A DNA stretch of 54,476 nt from Chitinophagaceae bacterium (GTDB lineage: Bacteria > Bacteroidota > Bacteroidia > Chitinophagales > Chitinophagaceae): assembly GCA_028288595.1 (NCBI GenBank), contig JAQBNK010000161.1, positions 1 to 54,476 on the forward strand, in the 5' to 3' direction. Positions 33,759 through 41,865 of this stretch are shown one piece after another (positions within the stretch are counted from its first letter, which is position 1; every line of letters begins with the position of its first letter). A program made the position numbers and the translations under genes. The notes under the pieces were generated by a model, which ran no database searches, was not told where the DNA came from, and saw nothing but the letters and a program-made list of their open reading frames with translations.

Positions 33759-35429
33759 TTATTGGAAAGTAATATCGAATTCTTTCTCTTCTTCATCGCG
33801 TTTAATTCTTAACCGGGTAGCATCTCCTTTTTTAAATTTACCCAATACTCCCATATAAGCTTGCACATCTACAAATTTATAATCGCCGAGTTGTAATAAA
33901 ACATCACCTGCTTTTAAACCAATCCTTTCCGCCAGTTTTCCTTTGCTAATGCCATCAATCCTCACACCGGTACCCGTATATCCATAATCGGGAACAACGC
34001 CCAGGCTTACGGTAAACGAGGCAGAGCGACCCACCTCCTGCTCTCTTGTTTTTGTAAATGCGAGCTGACCAAAAGTGGAGGAAGCATTTATAATATCCTG
34101 TACCAGCCTGATGATCTTTACCTCGCCGGCATAATTAATTTTCTGCCAGTCGTCTGTGGCCTTATGATAATCGGGGTGACTATTGGTAAACAAAAATAAC
34201 ACGGGGATATTGCTGCGATAAAAAGATGCATGATCACTCGGGCCGCTCCCCGCACTGTCTAATTTTATTACTAGATCTTTTATTGCACCGGGCTGAATAA
34301 TTTTACCCCATGCAGGAGAAGTGCCAAAGCCGCCTATCATTAATTTTCTTGCTGTATCATATCTCCCAATCATATCCATATTGATCATCTAATTAGGAAT
34401 GATGGAAACTGTAGGGTGCTGAAGCCAATATTTGGACCCGAATAATCCGAGCTCTTCCCCCGAGAAAGCAATGAATAAATAATTGTTTGTTTTAGAAGAT
34501 TGCGTTTTTAAAAGCCGGGCTAGTTCAATTAATGCAGAGGTGCCACTCGAATTATCATCAGCGCCATTGTGTATTTCTCCGAAACCATCTAAAGCATTAT
34601 TATCCTCGCCATACCCAAGATGATCATAATGGGCACCGAGAATAATTGTTGTCGGGGCGCTGTTATTAATGAAGCCGATAACATTGTGGCCGGTGCGATT
34701 TTTTTTATTTATCGTAGCAGCTAAATTAATATCATAAGTGGCCGTGGCATCTGAAAGATATTTTTTTGCCGCAGCTTGTGTAACATAAAATACCGGGATC
34801 GCAGAAGTGGCAGAGGTGTCGAATTTATTAAACTGAACGTTATCCGGTTTTGCAGAAGTATTATAAATGATCAATGCTTTTGCACCCTTGGCTACAATTT
34901 TTTTAACCTGTGCATTTATGGTTTCGAAAATGTCGAAATGCGGGTTGTTTAAATTGTCTTCTACCACATCTTTTACATCCCAAAACCACGCTTCTCCCTT
35001 TTCTGATAATGATGGGCTGGCATGGCTGGTTATTGCGGTGGAAGGAGAATAAGGGAGTGGAAAAAAGTCACTATTCAGTTCAAGCTTTTTTTCATTCAGC
35101 AAAAAATAAGTCTTCACGGTATCAGCTTGTTTCCCTTCGTCGATGACAAAGGCCTGCACAAATCCCGCGGAGCCTTTGGGCTCAAGCCCGTATTGTTTGA
35201 ATTTAGCGGCGATGTATTGCATGGCCAGCAATTCCCCGGGTGTACCAGTTCTTCTTCCTTCCAGTTTATCACTTGCGAGGTATTGAACATGCGCCGTTAA
35301 ATTCGAAATAGTTTCATTATCAGCTTTCTCCTGTGCCTTTTTTTGCTTTTTGGATTGAGAAAAGGAAATTACGGGTATAATAAAAAGAAGAATAATAATG
35401 CTTTTGGGTCCGCTAAAAATTGTTTTCAT
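33759..35429 (-). pseudogene. M28-family zinc aminopeptidase with PDZ domain, interrupted by one in-frame TAG
   Basis: Two ORFs in one frame, 35429-34389 (346 residues) and 34388-33759 (209 residues), are separated by a single TAG codon at 34391-34389. Together they form a 555-residue protein of normal length: signal peptide to about 23, M28 domain with HYDHLG (near 271), NGADDNSSG and GEELGLFGSKYW, then the stop, then MINMDMIGRYD, SDHASFYRSNIPVLFLF, and a PDZ domain. The stop falls between metal ligands, so the first fragment alone lacks the second half of the active site. It could be a point nonsense mutation, a sequence error or readthrough. The -7-like TACTTTTG lies at 35447-35454. Confidence 0.8.
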
Positions 35430-35563
35430 AAAAGAGGAGTCTGGCGCAAAAGTAACTTTGGCCGGCAGTTAAATAAAATGCAATTTCTGTAAAGCGATAA
35501 CCCCTTTCCCGATCTCGTAACAGTAAGCCATTGCAGCGGTTTATTTTGCAGGCTGAAGAAATA

Positions 35564-37729
35564 ATGAATTTGTCCCTGCACCCTGTACATATAGCATTAG
35601 TCGGCAACCCTAACAGCGGAAAAACTTCTTTGTTTAACACGCTAACGGGACTGAACCAGAAGGTTGGAAACTTTCCCGGCGTTACAGTCGATAAAAAAAC
35701 GGGCATTTCGAACCTTGAAAAAAATCTTTCAGTACAGCTTATCGATCTGCCCGGCTCCTATAGTTTATATCCCCGCCGTGCAGATGAGTGGGTTGCATAT
35801 AAAGTGCTGATGAATGCGGATACAGAAATCAAAGCCGATATGGTTTTGCTTGTGGCCGATGCAAGTAACCTGAAACGCAACCTTTTGTTTTGCAGCCAGA
35901 TACTCGACTTAAAAATACCGGTAGTGGTTGCGCTTACCATGACAGACCTTGCCCGTAAAAAGGGAATTGAAATAGACCTTCCCGGCCTTGAAAGAGAGTT
36001 GGGGGTTCCTGTAATTGCAGTTAATCCGAGGAAAAATAAAGGAATAGCAGAATTAAAGAAAACATTAGCACACGCGACACGCTCAACATTTAAACAGGCA
36101 AGAGATTTTATTGCAAACGCAGAGCTGGCTCCCGCAGCCGTTTCAGATATGCATAAAAATGTTCCGGGGCTTAGCGACTATGCCGCGATTCATTATTTAA
36201 TTAACCACGAAAATTTTCCGCTGGATGCTGCGCTCCAGGATCGAATTGAAAATATTGAGATCGCCAATCAATTCAACCATACTAAAACACAGGCAGAAGA
36301 AATTTTACAACGGTATAATCGTATTCGCCAGGTGATGCAGCAAACAGTTGTTGAACCAGACCCGCTGCAGAAAAAATTATTTACAGAAAAAATTGACCGG
36401 GTTTTGCTTCACCGCACCTGGGGTTATATCATTTTATTAACCGTATTGTTCTTTTTATTTCAAAGCATTTTCTGGTTGGCCCAATTTCCAATGGACGCTA
36501 TAGACTGGACCTTCACAAAGCTGAGCGGCTATCTGAATGATACATTGCAGGCAGCATGGTGGAGCAATCTTTTAATTAATGGAGTAATGGCGGGATTAAG
36601 CGGTATTCTTGTTTTCGTTCCGCAGATCATGATCCTTTTTGGATTGATAACAGTTTTGGAAGACACCGGCTACATGGCCCGCATTAGTTTTTTGAGTGAT
36701 AAGCTGATGAGAAAAGTAGGGCTTAACGGGAAAAGTGTAATGCCGATGATCAGCGGTTTTGCCTGCGCTGTACCGGCTATCATGTCTGCAAGAAATATTG
36801 AAAACCGGAAAGAGCGATTGCTTACAATAATGATCACCCCGCTGATGAGCTGCAGTGCGAGGCTGCCTGTTTATACAATTCTGATAGCACTGGTAGTTCC
36901 TAATAAATATTATTTAGGGTTTCTTAGCCTCCAGGGATTGCTGATGATGGGTTTGTATTTATTAGGAGTTGTTTTCGCTCTTATCGTCAGTAGCGTATTA
37001 AAATTCCTGATAAGATTGCAGGAGAAAAGCTTTTTCATTTTAGAGCTGCCGGTTTATCGGTCACCCCGTTGGAAAAACGTAGGCATTACAATGGTGCAGA
37101 AGGCAAAAATATTTGTGTTTGAAGCAGGGAAGGTGATCATGGTGATCAGCTTGCTTTTATGGTTTCTTAGTTCCTTTGGTCCGTCAAAAAGAATGGATGC
37201 GCTCGATAAAAAATATGCAGAACTGCGAAGTGTGAAAAGCGAAATAAGTATAAATGGAATGCACGCCAACCACCAACATCCAACCCCCAACCTTGCCGAA
37301 CTTAACCGCCAGTATAAAGCAGAGAAACTTCAAAATTCTTACGCGGGAATCCTGGGACGTAGTATAGAGCCTGCGATCAAGCCATTGGGCTTCGATTGGA
37401 AAATAGGAATTGCACTGATTACTTCGTTTGCAGCGAGAGAGGTTTTTGTAGGAACAATGGCTACTTTATACAGCGTGGAAACCAGTGATGATAATTTATC
37501 ACTCAAACAAAAAATGAACACCGCAGTAAGAGAAGACGGAACAAAAGTTTACACATTCGCGACAGCCTTATCATTAATGATATTTTATTTACTTGCTATG
37601 CAGTGTATGAGTACCCTGGCCGTAGTAAAAAGAGAAACAAAAAGCTGGAAGTGGCCGGTGATTCAACTTATATACATGACGGCGCTGGCGTATTTTACAA
37701 GCTTACTTGCATACCAGTTACTGAGTTAG
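35564..37729 (+). CDS. feoB: Ferrous iron transporter FeoB
   Basis: A GTP-driven iron importer of the inner membrane, 721 residues. The N-terminal G domain has IALVGNPNSGKTSLFNTLTG (G1, near 10-30), the G3 DLPG near 65, and LTMTDLARKKG (G4 form). Membrane segments begin near 275 and include the gate motifs LVFVPQIMILFGLITVLEDTGYMARISFLSDK and MISGFACAVPAIMSARNIENRKERLLTIMITPLMSCSARLPVY with the cysteine pair. A soluble insert near 560-585 (ANHQHPTPN) is present. The ATG at 35564 is preferred over an upstream in-frame TTG. feoA is 14 kb away, so the two are not one operon. Confidence 0.93.
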   Translation: MNLSLHPVHIALVGNPNSGKTSLFNTLTGLNQKVGNFPGVTVDKKTGISNLEKNLSVQLIDLPGSYSLYPRRADEWVAYKVLMNADTEIKADMVLLVADASNLKRNLLFCSQILDLKIPVVVALTMTDLARKKGIEIDLPGLERELGVPVIAVNPRKNKGIAELKKTLAHATRSTFKQARDFIANAELAPAAVSDMHKNVPGLSDYAAIHYLINHENFPLDAALQDRIENIEIANQFNHTKTQAEEILQRYNRIRQVMQQTVVEPDPLQKKLFTEKIDRVLLHRTWGYIILLTVLFFLFQSIFWLAQFPMDAIDWTFTKLSGYLNDTLQAAWWSNLLINGVMAGLSGILVFVPQIMILFGLITVLEDTGYMARISFLSDKLMRKVGLNGKSVMPMISGFACAVPAIMSARNIENRKERLLTIMITPLMSCSARLPVYTILIALVVPNKYYLGFLSLQGLLMMGLYLLGVVFALIVSSVLKFLIRLQEKSFFILELPVYRSPRWKNVGITMVQKAKIFVFEAGKVIMVISLLLWFLSSFGPSKRMDALDKKYAELRSVKSEISINGMHANHQHPTPNLAELNRQYKAEKLQNSYAGILGRSIEPAIKPLGFDWKIGIALITSFAAREVFVGTMATLYSVETSDDNLSLKQKMNTAVREDGTKVYTFATALSLMIFYLLAMQCMSTLAVVKRETKSWKWPVIQLIYMTALAYFTSLLAYQLLS

Positions 37730-37768
37730 ATCAGCCGGAAGCAATAATTTTTTTAAATAATTTATTCT

Positions 37769-39532
37769 TCAGTCCCGCACTTTTATCAAATCAGATTTTT
37801 TGATCCACCCCCTGGAGGTTTGTCCCTCTTCATTTGTATAAATGACATAGATAAAACCATTCTTTTCATCCAGCGGTTTTAAGATGGCGTTATTCCAGTG
37901 GTTTATAAAAGCATCTCTTTTTGTGCTTTCATCCGCGTCATTATAGAAGTGTGCGATACCTGAGACCTTATACCTCGCACCAAGGTTTCTGTCGTCGTCG
38001 CTGTTGTCTTTTTCTGGTGCTGAAGGTTTTCCTGCTGCTGAATCTTTTGCCTGCTGATCCTTTTTAGTGGCGGGGGGTTGTGTTGCTGCTGTACCATTTG
38101 CTGCAGCGGCTTTCGCTGCGGCAGCTTCATCAAATGTGCGCTTTTCTTCATCAGTCATGCTCTCTCTTAATTTGATTGAATCCTGTTTTCTTTTTTCTTC
38201 CGTCACAAGAGAAGAAGATGAGGAGGCCGGAGCTGAAGACTGGTTACTGCTATCACTATTTTGGCGTGGCGTGGCCACGGTTGTAGTTGTTGAATTATCG
38301 GGCCCGGTGCCGGGACTATTTTTTTTATTCATTAAAAGATAACCAGCCGCCGCCGCAATTACGCAGCCCAGTATAATTAATGCCACTAAAGCGGAACGTG
38401 ATAAACCACGGCGTTCACCGGGAGCTTTATCAATAACAATTTTCTCTTTATGCGGACGCGGAGGTTCAACATAAATTCTGTGACTGGCTGAAATGAGGGG
38501 CTCCTCATTTGCAATAGGCTCTTCAAGAACAGGCGTTAATTTTTCGTCTTCATCTTTCAGAATTAATTTTTCATCAGCACTTACAGGTAAAGGCTCATCT
38601 TTTGTTACAACAGCCGCAACAGGAACCTCGTTACTGTATTTTAAAATATGCTCATGCAGTTCGATCCCGTTTTGAAAACGCCTGCCGGGCTTTTTTTCAA
38701 GGCATCGGTGCAGGGTATCAATAAGCCAGTCGGGGACCTGCATTTCTGCTGACTGCTGTTCTTCATCCCAGGACGGGGGCAAATGATTTTCCCGTAAGGA
38801 CAAAAGGTCCGGTACCGGCGCTTCCATATGTGCAACCATTACTTTGTTGCGGGCGGTTTCGCCTTTGTCATTTAAAGGGAACGGAACCCGGCCTGCAAGC
38901 AATTCATAAAGAATAATACCGAAGCTGTATACATCAGTTTCAAAAAACATCTTTCCCTCATTTTGTTCGGGAGCCATAAATTCTATGGCGCCTGCGTGTC
39001 TAAGGCTTGTGCGTCTCTGTTCGTCAGACATTATTGCCAGGCCAAAATCCAGCAACATATAATTGTGCGTCCTGTTATTAAGTTTTACGTTGTTGGTTTT
39101 AATATCGCCATGTTTAACATCTGCTGCATGGCAATGAGCTAGAGCGTTAGAAAGTTGTTGCGCAACTTTAATAGCTTCGTTAATAGAAAAAAGTTTGGAG
39201 TGTGGCGGTTTTAATAATTCTTCAAGATCAGGGCCTTCAATAAATTCCATTTCAATAAAAGGCAGGCTGCCCGTTTCCGTAATCCCATAACTCAAAATCT
39301 TAACTACATATGGATTCGGATGTTCATTTACTTTTTTTAATTTTTCTACTTCATTCTTAAAATCCATGTAGTGCTTATCTTCTGCACTTTCTGTATGAAT
39401 AGGCGTAGGCAATAATTTTATTGCAGTAATAGTGCCGTCGGCCCGGCGACCTTTATATACCGAGCCCTGCCCGCCTACACGCAATGCACCCAGATTCTCA
39501 AGTCCTTCTGTAATTGTAAATACCCTGGCCAT
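37769..39532 (-). CDS. Serine/threonine protein kinase with transmembrane anchor
   Basis: A 587-residue Hanks-type kinase. The kinase domain (about 10-310) has glycine loop RVGGQGSVYKG, ATP lysine Lys39 (AIKLL), the catalytic loop HGDIKTNNV (141-149; HGD in place of the common HRD), DFGLA at 162-166 and APEQ. A proline- and acid-rich linker follows, a transmembrane helix near 380-400, a low-complexity Thr/Ser/Ala/Lys region near 400-515, and a C-terminal SH3-like domain (RYKVSGIAHFYNDAD ... RGWIKKSDLIKVRD). The kinase is cytoplasmic and the C-terminal domain external. The HGD variant is usually still active. Substrates are unknown. Confidence 0.88.
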   Translation of the reverse strand: MARVFTITEGLENLGALRVGGQGSVYKGRRADGTITAIKLLPTPIHTESAEDKHYMDFKNEVEKLKKVNEHPNPYVVKILSYGITETGSLPFIEMEFIEGPDLEELLKPPHSKLFSINEAIKVAQQLSNALAHCHAADVKHGDIKTNNVKLNNRTHNYMLLDFGLAIMSDEQRRTSLRHAGAIEFMAPEQNEGKMFFETDVYSFGIILYELLAGRVPFPLNDKGETARNKVMVAHMEAPVPDLLSLRENHLPPSWDEEQQSAEMQVPDWLIDTLHRCLEKKPGRRFQNGIELHEHILKYSNEVPVAAVVTKDEPLPVSADEKLILKDEDEKLTPVLEEPIANEEPLISASHRIYVEPPRPHKEKIVIDKAPGERRGLSRSALVALIILGCVIAAAAGYLLMNKKNSPGTGPDNSTTTTVATPRQNSDSSNQSSAPASSSSSLVTEEKRKQDSIKLRESMTDEEKRTFDEAAAAKAAAANGTAATQPPATKKDQQAKDSAAGKPSAPEKDNSDDDRNLGARYKVSGIAHFYNDADESTKRDAFINHWNNAILKPLDEKNGFIYVIYTNEEGQTSRGWIKKSDLIKVRD

Positions 39533-39718
39533 ATTTTTTCAGCCTGCTGCTGTATCGATTTTGTTTCTATGTTCATCTTATTCAATAAGCAGTCCAATTT
39601 TTTAAAGTTGATTGAATTAAATTTTTGATGAAGACAGCCATAAATGAAATTCTTATGTTACTATCTCTTACTTAGAACGTGAGGGAAATTGAGCAGGCAG
39701 CCATAGTGTTGAAGAAAA

Positions 39719-40582
39719 TTAATCGTTAAAATATTTCCATAAAAGCGCAGACAGTTTTCTCGTAAGGACCCATGCTTCATTATTATCTGTCCATGATTTA
39801 TCCGCATTGTTTTTTGTGCAAATACTAAAGATGTAGCGGCATTTTTTCCCGTTCACAAAGGCGACCTCACTTCTGCTTTCATCTACTGCACCGTTTTTAC
39901 TGGCCACAAAAACATCTGAGGGAATTTGTGAGACACTTACTTCATCCCAATAATTCCTTCCTAATAGTCTCAGCATTTTTTCGCTGGCATTATAACTGAT
40001 GATCTCATGCTTAGATATTTTTTCCATCAATGTTGCTATTTCTTTTGGTGATGTTTGTCCCCAGCCAAATCTTCCGCGGTTAGTTTCTCTCCCTGTGGTT
40101 CGGCTATTAACGCGGGTAACTGAAAAACCATTACTGTCTAAAATATTATTGATCACGGCACCGCCACCGGCTAAGCTCTGTAACCATAAACTCGCTGTGT
40201 TATCACTCATAGATAACATCAGCATCATCACTTTGCTTAATTCTATTTTTTCATTATTCTTGAATGAACCAAGAATATCAACACCAGCATATAACAGGGA
40301 ATCTTTGTAGATCATTTCCTGGTGATATGCGAGCTCGCCCTTTTCTATTTTAGTCATGATACCGGTAAGTATCGGTATTTTAACCATACTCGCTGTTGGG
40401 AATGTATCTTCCGCGTTAATGGAAACGACCCGGTTTCTTTTAAGGTCGTGTACATACACACCGATGCCGCCATGAAAGCCGGTAATTAATTCAGCGATCT
40501 CTTTTTGCAAATGGCGGTTGATCTTTTGAGGATATGCATAAGCGCAGTAAAAAATTAGTAAGAGAGATGTAATTTTTTTCAT
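39719..40582 (-). CDS. Exported class A beta-lactamase-fold serine hydrolase
   Basis: A 287-residue secreted hydrolase with a signal peptide to about 20. The SxxK motif is Ser65-x-x-Lys68 (TASMVKIP), the SDN motif is 126-128, and the third motif is KNG at 229-231 instead of the KTG/KSG seen in true class A beta-lactamases. I do not see the ExxLN omega-loop motif that supplies the deacylating glutamate. The fold is therefore clear, but hydrolysis of beta-lactams is doubtful; a peptidoglycan or ester substrate is as likely. The start at 40582, ten bases after the upstream kinase gene, is preferred over a longer frame. Confidence 0.8.
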   Translation of the reverse strand: MKKITSLLLIFYCAYAYPQKINRHLQKEIAELITGFHGGIGVYVHDLKRNRVVSINAEDTFPTASMVKIPILTGIMTKIEKGELAYHQEMIYKDSLLYAGVDILGSFKNNEKIELSKVMMLMLSMSDNTASLWLQSLAGGGAVINNILDSNGFSVTRVNSRTTGRETNRGRFGWGQTSPKEIATLMEKISKHEIISYNASEKMLRLLGRNYWDEVSVSQIPSDVFVASKNGAVDESRSEVAFVNGKKCRYIFSICTKNNADKSWTDNNEAWVLTRKLSALLWKYFND

Positions 40583-40592
40583 GGGTGATAAA

Positions 40593-41765
40593 TTAAACAG
40601 TAATAAAAACAGTTGTTCCTTCACCAGGAAGGGACACAACGTTAATGCTGCCTTTATATTTATCCAGCAAATCTTTTATCAGCATCAGGCCAAGGCCATT
40701 ACCGGGTTCGTTTGCCGTACCCCATAACGGATAATTTTTTTTGCCATCGAAAAGCTGGTCCATTATTTCTTCATTCATACCCATACCCGTATCCTTAATT
40801 ACCAGTTCAAGTTTGCCTGGTGTCTGACTCGCATCTGCAGAAACGCTTCCATGGTCGGTGAATTTAGCAGCATTGCTTAAAAGATTTTGCAGAACAAACT
40901 GAAGCAGCGTTTCGTTGTGTTCTACTATAAGGTCTTCCGCGATATTATTTATAAAAGAATTTTTCTTTGAAGTCATTACACCGGCGATAGCAGTATAAAG
41001 TTTATTTAAAAGTTCACGCAGGTTAATCACCTTTTTGTCGCGACTGATTTTTGCCGACAGTTTAGCCCAGTTCAATAAATTACTGATCATATCAATAGCG
41101 CCGTCTACCTGCTGCGCTGATACACGAAGCATTTCATCTGCCTCTTCCCGCGACAATAAATCGTCTGTCCACAAACCGATAACTGATCTAAGTGATGCAA
41201 GCGGGTTGCGTACATCATGCGAAACAATAGAAAGGATCTTGTCCTGAACCTCTTTGATGTTTTGAAACGAATGGCTTTGCGCTCGTGCTTCTATCATCTT
41301 CATCGCGAGTGCGGCAAGCGTTTCCAAAGCTAAAACCCGCTCCTCAGAAAGTGTTTTCGGGTTAGTATCAAGAACGGATAATGCACCAAGTTTATAACCA
41401 TCACGATTGATGATGGGAACGCCGGCATAAAACTTAATCTTTGTTTTGCCGGTAACTAATTTGTTATTTGAGAAGCGCTTGTCCGTTGTTGCATCCTCAA
41501 CCTGGAAAAGCGTATCATTTTCGATAGTGTATGAGCAAAATGCATATTCGCGGTCGATTTGATTGTCTGCGATTCCTTTTTTTGCTTTGAACCACACGCG
41601 GTTAAGATCAACAATTGATATGAAGGAAACGGGGGAATCACATATTTGTGATGCAAGCCTTACGATACCGTCAAATTCTTTCCCTGGTTCTGAATCAAGA
41701 ATATCATAAGCATACAGTGCATTTAGCCTTTCCTTCTCACCTGGCAATATAGAACCCCCGGCCAT
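40593..41765 (-). CDS. GAF-domain sensor histidine kinase
   Basis: A 390-residue cytoplasmic kinase with no membrane helix. The GAF domain covers about 15-160 (DSPVSFISIVDLNRVWFKAKKGI, DREYAFCSYTI, YAGVPIINRDGYKLGALSVLD). The HisKA box SHDVRNPLASL has its histidine near 183, followed by an ATPase domain with FVLQNLLSNAAKFTDHG, IKDTGMG and EPGNGLGLMLIKDLLDK. It probably senses an intracellular signal. The start at 41765 is supported by a minus-strand promoter just upstream. The beta-lactamase-fold gene follows after ten bases and may be co-transcribed. No response regulator is adjacent. Confidence 0.88.
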   Translation of the reverse strand: MAGGSILPGEKERLNALYAYDILDSEPGKEFDGIVRLASQICDSPVSFISIVDLNRVWFKAKKGIADNQIDREYAFCSYTIENDTLFQVEDATTDKRFSNNKLVTGKTKIKFYAGVPIINRDGYKLGALSVLDTNPKTLSEERVLALETLAALAMKMIEARAQSHSFQNIKEVQDKILSIVSHDVRNPLASLRSVIGLWTDDLLSREEADEMLRVSAQQVDGAIDMISNLLNWAKLSAKISRDKKVINLRELLNKLYTAIAGVMTSKKNSFINNIAEDLIVEHNETLLQFVLQNLLSNAAKFTDHGSVSADASQTPGKLELVIKDTGMGMNEEIMDQLFDGKKNYPLWGTANEPGNGLGLMLIKDLLDKYKGSINVVSLPGEGTTVFITV

Positions 41766-41789
41766 ATACAAACATTTAGTTAATGTCGT

Positions 41790-41817
41790 CAAAAATAGAG
41801 TATTGATCAATTTACAA
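41790..41817 (-). promoter_or_regulatory. Promoter of the GAF histidine kinase gene
   Basis: On the minus strand: TTG at 41815-41817, 17 bases, then TATTTTTG at 41790-41797, matching the Bacteroidota -7 box, with slightly short spacing. The ATG at 41765 lies 24 bases downstream. Confidence 0.55.
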
Positions 41818-41841
41818 TAGATTATTAATTATGGGCTGGCT

Positions 41842-41849
41842 TATATTTG
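41842..41849 (+). promoter_or_regulatory. -7 element of the large surface-protein gene
   Basis: TATATTTG matches TAnnTTTG, with the ATG at 41866 16 bases downstream. It is divergent from the histidine kinase promoter at 41790-41817. No TTG was seen at the -33 distance. Confidence 0.4.
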
Positions 41850-41865
41850 AAGACAAACTGCGGGA

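Noticed and set aside
39719-40582. Calling this an antibiotic-resistance beta-lactamase
   Set aside because: The KNG motif and missing omega-loop glutamate motif make resistance unlikely; only the fold is supported.
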